Part shown: positions 49,603-58,186 of the stretch, in pieces
Numbering within the stretch: the first letter of the stretch is position 1
Layout: each line of letters starts with the position of its first letter
Origin: Nesterenkonia halophila
Lineage (GTDB): Bacteria > Actinomycetota > Actinomycetes > Actinomycetales > Micrococcaceae
Assembly: GCF_009467795.1 (NCBI RefSeq)
Contig: NZ_WIAX01000012.1
Span: 62,001-126,000, forward strand
Reading direction: 5' to 3'
Length of the DNA stretch: 64,000 bases
The notes under the pieces: model-generated
What the model saw: the letters and a program-made list of their open reading frames with translations, nothing else
Database searches by the model: none
Told to the model about the DNA's origin: nothing
Program-made: the position numbers and the translations under genes

Positions 49603-49929
49603 ATGCGAGACGAAGAGCCCCAGTCTCCCGACCCGACGATCGACCCGACTGCCGACGACCCGCCCTCCCCGACGACGTCCTCGCCCCCGACGTCGCGGAG
49701 CCGCCCGGCCCATGACGCCGTCGCAGGCCTGGGCTCCGCGGCCCCCTCCGAGGCGGTCGACGCCGCGCCGCCGTCCGCCGAGCATGCCGGACACGTCGAG
49801 GGGCCCTCCCCCGAGCCGGCGGCCCCGAGCGCCGCGCCGGCCGGACAGAGCTCCCGCCTGCGGCACGGGCTGTGCCCGAGCTGCTTCATCGAGCTGCCGC
49901 TCTCCGGACTCTGCGACACCTGCGACTGA
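49603..49929 (+). CDS. Small protein with C-terminal four-Cys motif
   Basis: 108 residues, not recognised. The first ~85 are Pro/Ser/Ala/Asp-rich and look disordered. The last ~22 read RHGLCPSCFIELPLSGLC then DTCD, two CxxC pairs 14 residues apart, like a minimal zinc ribbon. It has weak ribosome-site support (GTGAGAG) and a -10-like box upstream. It lies between a terminator and pepN, on the same strand. The Cys pattern argues for a real gene; codon use alone is not decisive at this GC content. Confidence 0.55.
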   Translation: MRDEEPQSPDPTIDPTADDPPSPTTSSPPTSRSRPAHDAVAGLGSAAPSEAVDAAPPSAEHAGHVEGPSPEPAAPSAAPAGQSSRLRHGLCPSCFIELPLSGLCDTCD

Positions 49930-49982
49930 CGGCTTCCGCGTTGCGGGCGGGCCGGCGGAGGGCTTGAATGAGAGGCATGCCC

Positions 49983-52709
49983 ATGACATCGTCCGCATAC
50001 CCCGTCCCCTCGTCCTCTCCGGCGCCGGCGCCGGCCGTCGACCGGTCCGACGTCGAGAACCTCACCCGCGAGGAGGCCGCCGCCCGTGCCGGACACCTGC
50101 AGGTCACCTCCTGCACCGTCGACGTCGACCTGCGCGACGCCGCCGCCGCGGGGCAGACCACCTACCCGGTGCGCACCCGGATCTCCTTCACCTCCTCGAC
50201 GCCCGGCGCCGAGACCTTCCTGGACTACCTGGGGTCCTCGGTCGAGTCGGTGGTGCTCAACGGCGAGACGCTCGACGTCGCCGAGCACGCCGGCGCCGCC
50301 CGCATCCGCCTGCCGCGGCTGCAGGAGCAGAACGAGGTCGAACTGCACACCACCTCGGTCTACTCGCGCTCCGGCGAGGGGCTGCACCGCTTCGTCGACC
50401 CGACCGACGGGCAGGTCTACCTCTACACCCAGTACGAGCCGGCCGACTCCCGCCGCGTCTTCCCGGTCTTCGAGCAGCCGGATCTGAAGACCCGCTTCCG
50501 GATCAGCATCACCGGCCCGGACACCTGGCAGCTGCGCTCCAACGGCGCCGCCGTCTCGCGCACCCCGGTCGAGGGCGCCGCACGAGGCCTCGACGCCGGG
50601 CTGGTCCGCGTCGAGTTCGCCGAGACCCCGGTGATGTCCAGCTACATCACCGCGCTGCTGGCCGGCCCGTACCACTGCGTCGAGTCGACCTGGCGCGGCG
50701 GCGTCGCCGACGGCGAGGAGTTCGACATCCCCCTGGCGCTGCTCTGCCGGGCCTCGCTGGCCGAGCACCTCGACGCCGAGGAGCTCTTCGACCTCACCCG
50801 CCGCGGTCTGGACTTCTTCCACGCCGAGTTCGCCCACCCCTACCCCTGGGGCGCCTATGACCAGGCCTTCGTCCCCGAGTACAACCTCGGCGCCATGGAG
50901 AATCCGGGCCTGGTGACCTTCACCGAGAAGCATGTCTTCGACACCGCCGCCACCGACGCCCAGCACGAGACGCGGGCGAACACGCTGATGCACGAGATGG
51001 CCCACATGTGGTTCGGCGACCTGGTCACCCCGCAGTGGTGGGACGACCTCTGGCTCAAGGAGTCCTTCGCCGACTACATGGGCGCGCTGGCGGTCGACGA
51101 GGCCACCGGCTTCACCACCTCATGGATCTCCTTCGCCAACGGCCGGAAGGCCTGGGCCTACGTGCAGGACCAGCTGCCGACCACCCATCCGATCGTCGCC
51201 GACATCGCCGATCTGGAGGCCGCCGACCAGAACTTCGACGGCATCACCTACGCCAAGGGCGCCAGCGTGCTCAAGCAGCTGGCCGCCACCGTCGGCCGCG
51301 AGGCCTTCCGCACCGCCGCCCGCCGGTACTTCTCGCGGCATGCCTTCGGCAACGCCACGCTGCAGGACTTCCTGGCGGTGCTCGAGGAAGTCTCGGGCGA
51401 GGACATGGGCCGGTGGGCGCAGGCCTGGCTGCAGACCGCCGGCGTGCCGGAGCTGGCCGCCGACGTCGAAGGCTCCGGCACGCCGCAGCGGCACGTGCTG
51501 GTGACCCAGACCGGCCTCGATCCGGCCACTGAGCGGCCGGTCTCCCGGCCGCACCGCATCCGCTGCGCCGTCCATGCCCTCGATGCGGACTCCGGAGAGC
51601 TGCGCCGCGCCGACGTCGCCGACGTCCGGCTGTCCCCCGAGGACCCGGCCGGGCGCGTCGTCGTCGAGGATCTGCAGCTGCCGGCCGAGGGCACCCCGCG
51701 GCTGCTGCTGCCCAACGAGGACGACCTGACCTACGCGAAGCTGCGGCTCGACGCCGAGTCCACCGCCGCCGTGCTCACCCACCCGGTGGCCGACCCGCTG
51801 GCCCGGGCGACGGTGTGGGCGGCACTGTGGTCGATGGTCCGCGACGGCGAGCTGCCCGCCCGCCGCTTCGTCGAGGCGGTCATGGAGCTCGGCCTGCAGA
51901 TCACCGAGGTCGGCGTGGTCCAGAGCCTGCTGCGTCAGGCCGACCGGGCACTGCAGGCCTATGTCCCGGCCGAGGAGCGCGAGGCTCTGCAGGCCCGCTT
52001 CGCCGACCGGCTCGCCGGCCATCTGGCCGAGGAGGCCGGGGGCGACCGCCAGCGCGCCGCCGCGCGCACGCTGGCGACGGTCTCCCGGCGGACGGACGCG
52101 CAGCTGGACCTGCTGGCCGCGCTGCTCGACGGCGACGCCGTCGGCCGCGGGATCGAGGGCCTGGAGGTCGACGAGGAGCTGCGCTGGGCCTTCCTGCAGG
52201 CGCTGACGGTCCACGGGCGCACCGAGGCCGCGCAGCTGGACGCCGAGCTGGAGTCCCGCACCACGGCTCGCGGCCGCGTCGCCCACCGACTGGCGCTGTC
52301 CGCCCGCCCGCACGCAGTGGTCAAGGAGAACGCGCTGGAGCAGGCTATCAGCGGGATCGACGAGGACGGCGAGGAGCTGTCCAACGACCACCTCACCGCC
52401 ACTGTCGACGGCTTCTGCTGCGGCCCGCCGTCGCTGATCGAGGTCCACGACGCGACGTACTTCGCCGCGCTGGAGGACGTCTGGCGGCGGATGAGCCAGG
52501 GCCAGGCCACCCGGGTGGTCTCCGGGCTCTTCCCCGGAGCCCGGGATCTGGCCGAGGGCCAGCAGCCCGAGGAGCATCCCACGGCCCGGCAGGTCGCGGC
52601 CTGGCTGGCGGAGCATCCGCAGGCCCCGGCGGCGCTGCGCCGCATCCTGCGCGAGGAGCAGGACCACCTGCTGCGCGGGCTGCGCGCGCAGCAGGCCGCC
52701 CGCAGCTGA
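49983..52709 (+). CDS. pepN: Aminopeptidase N (M1 family)
   Basis: Zinc metallo-aminopeptidase of 908 residues. N-terminal beta domain, then the substrate motif GAMENPGLVTF and zinc motif HEMAHMWFGD...WLKESFADYMG (HExxH-18-E). The ERAP1-like C-terminal helical domain fills residues ~540-900. No signal peptide, so cytosolic. The ATG at 49983 (MTSSAYPVPSS) is chosen because GAGAGG lies seven bases upstream; ATGs at 49968 and 49977 precede or overlap that site. Convergent with tatC across a palindromic repeat. Confidence 0.96.
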   Translation: MTSSAYPVPSSSPAPAPAVDRSDVENLTREEAAARAGHLQVTSCTVDVDLRDAAAAGQTTYPVRTRISFTSSTPGAETFLDYLGSSVESVVLNGETLDVAEHAGAARIRLPRLQEQNEVELHTTSVYSRSGEGLHRFVDPTDGQVYLYTQYEPADSRRVFPVFEQPDLKTRFRISITGPDTWQLRSNGAAVSRTPVEGAARGLDAGLVRVEFAETPVMSSYITALLAGPYHCVESTWRGGVADGEEFDIPLALLCRASLAEHLDAEELFDLTRRGLDFFHAEFAHPYPWGAYDQAFVPEYNLGAMENPGLVTFTEKHVFDTAATDAQHETRANTLMHEMAHMWFGDLVTPQWWDDLWLKESFADYMGALAVDEATGFTTSWISFANGRKAWAYVQDQLPTTHPIVADIADLEAADQNFDGITYAKGASVLKQLAATVGREAFRTAARRYFSRHAFGNATLQDFLAVLEEVSGEDMGRWAQAWLQTAGVPELAADVEGSGTPQRHVLVTQTGLDPATERPVSRPHRIRCAVHALDADSGELRRADVADVRLSPEDPAGRVVVEDLQLPAEGTPRLLLPNEDDLTYAKLRLDAESTAAVLTHPVADPLARATVWAALWSMVRDGELPARRFVEAVMELGLQITEVGVVQSLLRQADRALQAYVPAEEREALQARFADRLAGHLAEEAGGDRQRAAARTLATVSRRTDAQLDLLAALLDGDAVGRGIEGLEVDEELRWAFLQALTVHGRTEAAQLDAELESRTTARGRVAHRLALSARPHAVVKENALEQAISGIDEDGEELSNDHLTATVDGFCCGPPSLIEVHDATYFAALEDVWRRMSQGQATRVVSGLFPGARDLAEGQQPEEHPTARQVAAWLAEHPQAPAALRRILREEQDHLLRGLRAQQAARS

Positions 52710-52720
52710 GCCCGCCGCAC

Positions 52721-52782
52721 GGATGACTCCGCGGCTCGGGTGGGAATGCGGTCATATTCCCACCCGAGCCGCGGAGTCATCC
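52721..52782. repeat. Palindromic repeat, copy 2 (also a likely bidirectional terminator)
   Basis: 27-bp perfect stem: left arm 52721-52747 starts GGATGACTCCGCGGC and ends GTGGGAAT; right arm 52756-52782; 8-base loop. It lies between convergent pepN and tatC. It shares the outer GATGACTC, inner GCGGC and tip GTGGGAATGC with copy 1 at 43311. Confidence 0.85.
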
Positions 52783-52801
52783 CCGGTGTCGGCGGGTCAG
52801 G

Positions 52802-53650
52802 TCAGACCTCGCCGGGGTCGTCGATGAGTGCCTCGTTGGCCTGCTCCCGCTCCTGGTCGCGACGCGCCCGGCGCTTGTCGTTGATCAGGCAGAGCACGAT
52901 GGCCACGGCGAAGAGGACCACCAGCGGCCCGGCGATGAAGAACATCGACACCGCGTCGCCGCCGGGCGCGGCCAGCGCCGACATCAGCGCGATGAGCATC
53001 ACCGTGCCGCGCCAGCTCTGCAGCACCCGCTTGCCGCTGACCAGGCCCATCATGTTCACCCCGACCAGCACGACCGGGAGGATCATCGCCACGCCGAAGG
53101 CCAGGAAGAGGTGGATGACGAAGGTGAAGTACACGTCCGGGGCGATGATGTTCGACGTGCCCTCGGGGTTCAGCGTGAAGAAGAAGCGGATGGCCCGCGG
53201 CAGCACCACATAGGCCAGCCAGATGCCGCCCAGGAACAGCGGCACGGAGACGGCCAGGAAGCTCAGCGCATAGCGCTTCTCGCGCTTCTTCAGCCCGGGC
53301 ATGATGAAAGCCCAGATCTGGTAGAGCCACATCGGCGCCGAGATCACGATCCCCACGAACAGCGAGATGCGGATCATCAGGTCGAGCGGCTGCCCGACAG
53401 TGTTGAAGGCGATCTCCGTGGTGCGGTCGACGTCGTCATAGCCGAGCACCGGGGCGGTGAGGACCTGGAAGATCTGGTCGTACAGGATGATGCCCGCGAC
53501 CGCGCCCAGCACGATGCCGGCGGCGGCGAGGACGAGCCGCTTCCGGAGCTCGCGCAGATGCTCCTTCAGCGGCATCCGTCCCTCGGGGTCGCGGCGACGC
53601 GGCCGACGACGGCCGGTGGAGCGGGGATCGCCGGTCTGCGTCCTCGCCAT
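52802..53650 (-). CDS. tatC: Sec-independent protein translocase TatC
   Basis: Twin-arginine signal receptor in the membrane. MPLKEHLRELRKRL is the TatC start motif, followed by six membrane helices; the loop FIMPGLKKREKRY and FGVAMILPVVLVGVNMMGL are typical. 282 residues with ~25 basic residues before the motif and a charged tail. GTG or ATG start (reads MARTQTGD); five bases after tatA stop. End of the pafBC-tatA-tatC region. Confidence 0.96.
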   Translation of the reverse strand: MARTQTGDPRSTGRRRPRRRDPEGRMPLKEHLRELRKRLVLAAAGIVLGAVAGIILYDQIFQVLTAPVLGYDDVDRTTEIAFNTVGQPLDLMIRISLFVGIVISAPMWLYQIWAFIMPGLKKREKRYALSFLAVSVPLFLGGIWLAYVVLPRAIRFFFTLNPEGTSNIIAPDVYFTFVIHLFLAFGVAMILPVVLVGVNMMGLVSGKRVLQSWRGTVMLIALMSALAAPGGDAVSMFFIAGPLVVLFAVAIVLCLINDKRRARRDQEREQANEALIDDPGEV

Positions 53651-53655
53651 CGGCG

Positions 53656-53937
53656 TCAGCTGCGGTCTCGCCGCTGCTCGGCACCCTCACCGCTGCGCTG
53701 AGCGGACGGGTCCTCCGCGTTCACCACGCGGCCCTCCACGGCGGGCTTCTCCCCCTCCTCCGCGGACTCCTGCGACGAGTCCTTCGAGCTCGACTCGCCG
53801 CTCATCGTCTGCACCTCCGACTTGAAGATGCGCATCGACTGTCCCACGGACTTGGCCAGCTGCGGCAGCTTCGGCGCGCCGAACAGCAGGATGATCAGCA
53901 GGGCGATGATGGCGATCTGCCAGGGACCGAGACTCAT
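53656..53937 (-). CDS. tatA: Sec-independent protein translocase TatA
   Basis: Pore-forming Tat subunit: MSLGPWQIAIIALLIILLFGAPKLPQLAKSVGQSM gives the short membrane helix, FGxxKLP hinge and amphipathic helix (shown here as MSLGPWQIAIIALL, LFGAPKLP and LAKSVGQSMRIFK). 93 residues with an acidic Ser/Glu-rich tail. ATG 53937 has AAAGGA nine bases upstream and a TATCCT box further up. It pairs with tatC. Confidence 0.95.
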   Translation of the reverse strand: MSLGPWQIAIIALLIILLFGAPKLPQLAKSVGQSMRIFKSEVQTMSGESSSKDSSQESAEEGEKPAVEGRVVNAEDPSAQRSGEGAEQRRDRS

Positions 53938-53965
53938 ACCAGTACGTCCTTTCGTCTTATTTCCA

Positions 53966-53971
53966 GGATAC
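53966..53971 (-). promoter_or_regulatory. Candidate -10 box of tatA-tatC
   Basis: TATCCT on the minus strand; leader of about 22 bases before the tatA ATG. Confidence 0.45.
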
Positions 53972-54006
53972 TCCACCGGACGACGGTCGCGGTCACGCCG
54001 CGGAGC

Positions 54007-56373
54007 TCAGCGCGCGACGTCGCCGTCGAGCCTGTCGAGCCCCTCGGCGGCGCGGCGTCGGATCTCCGCGGCGACGTCGGCGGGTCGCAGCACCACCACG
54101 TCGCCGGCCAAGCGCAGCCCCAGGTCGGTCAACCAGGCGTCGCTGCGGTAGCTGATCTCCACCGTCCGGGCGCCGTCGTCGTCGACGCGGTGCCGCAGCG
54201 GGGCGTGCTCCTCTGCGGCGCCGGCCGCCGGCGGGGAGAAGCGCAGCACCGCCGTCGGGTCGCCCGCGCGGTGCGGCACCCGCGGCCGCGTCGCCGTCGT
54301 CGCCGCCACGGCGGCGGCCTCCGCACCGATCGGAGAGCAGGGCAGCAGCTCGAGTCCCAGGAGGCGGGAGAGCAGGAAGTAGCGCTCTCCGCGGGAGCTG
54401 CGGCACCAGGCGCGCAGGTAGGTGCGCCCGACGTCGTGGACCAGGTCCACCGGCTCGACCTCGCGCACGGTGCGCGCGCCGTCGGACTTCTCGTAGTCCA
54501 GGCGCACCGCGTGCTCGTCGCGGATCGCCGTCCGGAGCGCGGCCTGGTGCTCGTAGGGGTCGGTCCGCGCCCAGGAGATCCGGGCGGCCGAGGCCGACTC
54601 GACCACCTCCGCCGGCGCGAGGCCCTGGACCTTCTCGCGCAGCGCGCGGGCCGGCTCCTGGAGTCCCACGTCCTCCGGCGCGTCCGAGGCGATCAGCCCT
54701 TCCAGGGCGATGAGCAGCGAGAGCGCCCCGCCGGCGGAGAGCCCCAGCGGCCGGCCGAGCGTCTCGGCGCTGCGCCCGGCGGGCATCTCGAGGCTCAGCG
54801 TGACGTCGGGCTCGACGATCTCCTCGACGAACCCGCGCCGGGTCAGCGGGATCGTCGGGCGGACCGTCACGAAGTCGGCGTACTCGGCGGCGTCGTAGCT
54901 GCCGGTCTGCTCGACGGTGACCAGCAGCTGGTGCAGCGCCTCGACGCTGATGCCGGTGCGGTCCAGCACCTGACTCACCGGCGCGCCGCCGCCGGCGTGC
55001 AGGAAGGGCAGCACCTCCATGGCCCGGCTGATCTGCCAGCGGCTGCTGGTGCTGCTCTCGCCGCGGTCGGCGAGCCGCTTCAGCCGGCCGACGGCGGTGT
55101 CGCGATGCTCCTCGTGGGCGGTGGAGACCGCCTGCAGGTGCGAGCGGATCTTGCCGACCAGGCGCGGACCGTCCGCGCGCCGCACCTCCGGCAGCCGGAC
55201 GGCGAGATCGGCGACGACCGAGTCGTGCAGCGTGGTCTCCAGCGTGAGCCGCACCGCTCCGTCGTCGAGCTCCTCCACGCTGCCGGGCACGGCCAGCGGG
55301 CGGTGGACGGCGGCGGCGGAGCCGGTCAGCTCCAGCTCGACGGTCTCGCCCGCCTCGACCGGCCCGAGGTCGGCCAGCTGCTCCGTCGTCACCGCGCAGG
55401 CGTCGACGACGCCGGCCTCCAGGTCGCCGCGCAGCCTGGACAGCCGCTCGGCGTCCTCGCCGTCCAGGGCGGAAGCCTCCGCCGGCTCGACGGCCCCGTG
55501 GATGCGGTCCAGCCGGAAGACCCGCACCCCGTCGCGGGCCAGGTCATGGCCGACCAGATACCAGCGTCCGCGCATTCCCCAGCCGAAGGGGACCACAGTG
55601 CGTCGCGCCGGACGTTGCCGGCCGCGCGCAGTGTAGTCGAAGGTCACCGGTGCGCGGTCGGGCAGCCGGACCAGCGTCTCCAGGTGCTCCAGATCCGCAT
55701 CGCCGCCGACGCCGAGCCGGTACTCGCCCGGCCGGCGCCCGACCAGCGCCTCGAGCCCGGCGGCCGGCAGCTCGCCGTCGGCGGACTCGGCGTCCGCGGC
55801 GTCGAGCCGGCCGGCGTCGGTAAGCGCGCCGACGGCCCGCCGGATGCTGCGCTGGGCCCCGGTGCCGGTCCAGGCCAGCTGGGCACGATCCAGGGCCAGC
55901 GCCTCGGCGGCGGTGATGCGCATCGGGGGCAGACCCTGCCGGCGGTGGTCGATGACGTAGCGATGGTCCTGCCGCCCGGAGGAGACCGCGCCGTCGGGAT
56001 CCTCCTCGACGTCCTGCGGAGCGCGGCCGAGGCGGGCGGCGTCTGTGACGACGAAGCCGAGCTGCCCCAGCAGCCGCTTGTCGCGGTTCAGCATCCGATC
56101 GAAGGTGCGGTCGGACTGCTCGCGATAATCCTCGATCCGGCTCTTGATCTGCCACTTGGTCAGCCCGACGGACCCTTCGTCGGCGATCGTCGCCGCCAGC
56201 GAGAGTGCGCGGCTGACGGCGCGCTCGGCGCTGACGTCCTGCTCGTGCCGCTCATCGTGCGCGGCGGTGAAGTCCGCCTCCTCGCCGCGGGCCAGGTCGA
56301 CGGCGTCGTCGGAAAGGCTGGTGGCCTGCTGGGCGGCGGAGCGCGACCCTCCGCGGTACTGGTAGCCGGCCAC
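54007..56373 (-). CDS. pafBC: Fused PafB-PafC WYL transcriptional regulator
   Basis: DNA-damage response activator; in mycobacteria PafB and PafC are separate proteins, while in Arthrobacter they are naturally fused. This 788-residue protein shows two tandem halves. Half 1 (~40-400): winged helix (GLTKWQIKSRIEDYREQSDRTFDRML, split motif) and WYL domain (RGRWYLVGHD). Half 2 (~425-788): HTH-like PVSQVLDRTGISVEALHQLL and WYL-type RTYLRAWCRSS. GTG start six bases after the FKBP gene stop. The position between pafA/FKBP and tatA is standard. Confidence 0.92.
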   Translation of the reverse strand: MAGYQYRGGSRSAAQQATSLSDDAVDLARGEEADFTAAHDERHEQDVSAERAVSRALSLAATIADEGSVGLTKWQIKSRIEDYREQSDRTFDRMLNRDKRLLGQLGFVVTDAARLGRAPQDVEEDPDGAVSSGRQDHRYVIDHRRQGLPPMRITAAEALALDRAQLAWTGTGAQRSIRRAVGALTDAGRLDAADAESADGELPAAGLEALVGRRPGEYRLGVGGDADLEHLETLVRLPDRAPVTFDYTARGRQRPARRTVVPFGWGMRGRWYLVGHDLARDGVRVFRLDRIHGAVEPAEASALDGEDAERLSRLRGDLEAGVVDACAVTTEQLADLGPVEAGETVELELTGSAAAVHRPLAVPGSVEELDDGAVRLTLETTLHDSVVADLAVRLPEVRRADGPRLVGKIRSHLQAVSTAHEEHRDTAVGRLKRLADRGESSTSSRWQISRAMEVLPFLHAGGGAPVSQVLDRTGISVEALHQLLVTVEQTGSYDAAEYADFVTVRPTIPLTRRGFVEEIVEPDVTLSLEMPAGRSAETLGRPLGLSAGGALSLLIALEGLIASDAPEDVGLQEPARALREKVQGLAPAEVVESASAARISWARTDPYEHQAALRTAIRDEHAVRLDYEKSDGARTVREVEPVDLVHDVGRTYLRAWCRSSRGERYFLLSRLLGLELLPCSPIGAEAAAVAATTATRPRVPHRAGDPTAVLRFSPPAAGAAEEHAPLRHRVDDDGARTVEISYRSDAWLTDLGLRLAGDVVVLRPADVAAEIRRRAAEGLDRLDGDVAR

Positions 56374-56379
56374 AGTCGC

Positions 56380-56784
56380 TCACGCCGCTCGGCGCACGCC
56401 GACGAGGTCGACGACGAAGATCAGCGTCTCGCCCGGCCCGATGGCCGACCCGGCGCCCTGCTCCCCGTAGGCAAGATGGGGCGGGATCTCGAAGCGCCGC
56501 CGGGCGCCTTCCTGCATGCCGATCAGTCCCTGGTCCCATCCCTGGATGACCTGGCCGATGCCGGCGGTGAAGTCCAGCGGCTTCCCGCGGTTCCAGGAGG
56601 CGTCGAACTCCTCCCCGGTGGACCAGGAGACTCCGACGTAGTGGCAGGAGACCTGGTCGCCGGGCTCCACGGCGGTTCCGCCGCCCGGGATGAGCTCCTC
56701 GATCACCAGATCCTCCGGCGGCGTCTCGCCGGGGAAGTCGACCTCGGGTCGGGTGCGGTCGTAGCTGCGCTGGCCGAAGGACAT
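56380..56784 (-). CDS. FKBP-type peptidyl-prolyl isomerase, cytosolic
   Basis: Single-domain FKBP, 134 residues. Core motifs: VSCHYVGVSWSTGEEFDASW, VIQGWDQGLIGMQEGARRRFEIPPHLAYG and GPGETLIFVVDLV. No signal peptide. ATG 56784 (MSFGQRSYDRT) with AGAGGA upstream and its own -10-like box at 56863. Encoded between the FKBP lipoprotein and pafBC. Confidence 0.95.
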   Translation of the reverse strand: MSFGQRSYDRTRPEVDFPGETPPEDLVIEELIPGGGTAVEPGDQVSCHYVGVSWSTGEEFDASWNRGKPLDFTAGIGQVIQGWDQGLIGMQEGARRRFEIPPHLAYGEQGAGSAIGPGETLIFVVDLVGVRRAA

Positions 56785-56862
56785 GGTCCGGGGTTCCTCT
56801 CGCGTCACGGGCGGTGTCGACCGGCGGGCCCTGAGCCGGACCGGTCCTGCGTCACATCGGCC

Positions 56863-56868
56863 AGCCTA
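56863..56868 (-). promoter_or_regulatory. Candidate -10 box of the cytosolic FKBP gene
   Basis: TAGGCT on the minus strand in the 159-base spacer between the two FKBP genes. Confidence 0.35.
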
Positions 56869-56943
56869 TCCTGGCGCGGCGCGCCGACGAGCGGCACCCG
56901 ACGATCGTGTCATTCCTCGCCGCGCACGCGGAGGAGCACCGGA

Positions 56944-58032
56944 CTACTGGCCCTGCTGGCCCTGCTGGCCCTGCTGGCCCTGCTGGCCCTGCTGGAGATC
57001 CTCCTGCGGCACTGCGGCCACGAGGTCGACGACGAAGATCAGATCCTCGCCGGCCATCTCATGCTCGCTGTCTTCGGGGTACGCCTCCGCCGCCGGGACC
57101 ACCATGAGGACCCGGTCGCCGACATGCTTGCCGGTCAGCGCCTCCTCCCATCCGGTGATCGAGGTGTCCCAGGTGAACTGGTACGGGCGCTGCGGGGTCT
57201 CCTCCTCGGAGTCCTCCGCGGCGGAGGCGGACGGCGACTCGCCCCCGGAGTCGTCCCCGGAGCCACCCTCAGACTCTTCCTCCGACGACGCCGTGACGCC
57301 CGGCCAGCTCGAGTCGAAGACCTCGCCGTCGGACCACGTCCAGCCGGTGTAGCGGGCGAGCATCACCTGGTCGTCGGCGATCTCCTCGCCGTCGCCCTGG
57401 ATGAGCACCTCGCTCTGCGTGCTCTCCGGCACCTCGGCGTCCTCGCCGGGCGCCTCGACCAGCTCCGGCGCCTCACCTTCAGTCGACTCGACGGCCGGCA
57501 GGTCGCCCGACTGCTCGACCTCCTCGCCGGAGGCATGGTCGGGCAAGGTGTCCTCGACGCGCAGCACCGACAGCTGATCGGCGGGCTGCTGCATCATCTG
57601 CTGCTGTCCGCCGCTCTGCGCCTCGGCCGGCACGTACAGGGCGATCTCTCCGCCGACTTTCAGCCCGGTCTCGGTCAGCGACTTGTAGGAGAACTCGTCG
57701 CCGGCCTTCAGCTCGGGCAGGTACAGCATGCCCGGCGCGCCGGAGGAGAAGTTCTCCTGCTGCACCGACCCGGAGCTGGGATCCACCGAGGCCTGGGAGA
57801 ACTCGATGAGGTGATCGCCCTCGACCTCCGCGCCGTCACCGGCGTCGAGCACGAGCGAGGACCGCTCCTCGGTCTCGATCGCGTCCTTGACGACGACCTC
57901 CGGGGCGCCCTCCTCGGTCATGTGCACGTCGAGGCCCTCCAGGGCCGACGAGTCGCCGATGCCGTCTCCTCCGCCGCAGCCCGCCAGCAGCAGGACGGCG
58001 GGCAGGGACAGGGCGAGATGCTTTCTGCTCAC
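56944..58032 (-). CDS. FKBP-type isomerase lipoprotein with C-terminal QQG repeats
   Basis: 362-residue exported lipoprotein: signal peptide with lipobox LLLAGC (residues ~13-18). Two FKBP-like modules follow: a degenerate one (~55-165) and a better one (~215-345) with MLARYTGWTWSDGEVFDSSW and TGWEEALTGKHVGDRVLMVVP. Between and inside are acidic Ser/Glu-rich stretches. The C-terminus is a (GQQ)n repeat. The GTG at 58032 has GGAGG upstream. Downstream of pafA, as in other actinobacteria. Likely folds exported proteins. Confidence 0.9.
   Translation of the reverse strand: MSRKHLALSLPAVLLLAGCGGGDGIGDSSALEGLDVHMTEEGAPEVVVKDAIETEERSSLVLDAGDGAEVEGDHLIEFSQASVDPSSGSVQQENFSSGAPGMLYLPELKAGDEFSYKSLTETGLKVGGEIALYVPAEAQSGGQQQMMQQPADQLSVLRVEDTLPDHASGEEVEQSGDLPAVESTEGEAPELVEAPGEDAEVPESTQSEVLIQGDGEEIADDQVMLARYTGWTWSDGEVFDSSWPGVTASSEEESEGGSGDDSGGESPSASAAEDSEEETPQRPYQFTWDTSITGWEEALTGKHVGDRVLMVVPAAEAYPEDSEHEMAGEDLIFVVDLVAAVPQEDLQQGQQGQQGQQGQQGQ
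56947..56995. repeat. 9-bp tandem repeat encoding the QQG tail
   Basis: Five exact CTGGCCCTG units plus a partial one at the 3' end of the FKBP lipoprotein gene. Such an in-frame repeat can change length by slippage. Confidence 0.9.
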
Positions 58033-58186
58033 GAGGGAGGACCTCCAGAGTCGGGACGACGGGGCGCGGATGCAGAGTCGCGGATGCGGGGTCGCGGCGA
58101 GGCCTCGGGAGACGATCCCCGCCGGGGAGCACTGTACCTGCGGAATCTGGACTCGCCGCACACGGAACCTCCGGCGCGGCGCCGGC

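Noticed and set aside
56941-56995. CRISPR-like regular repeats
   Set aside because: Exact 9-bp units without spacers, inside a coding frame: a codon repeat, not an array.
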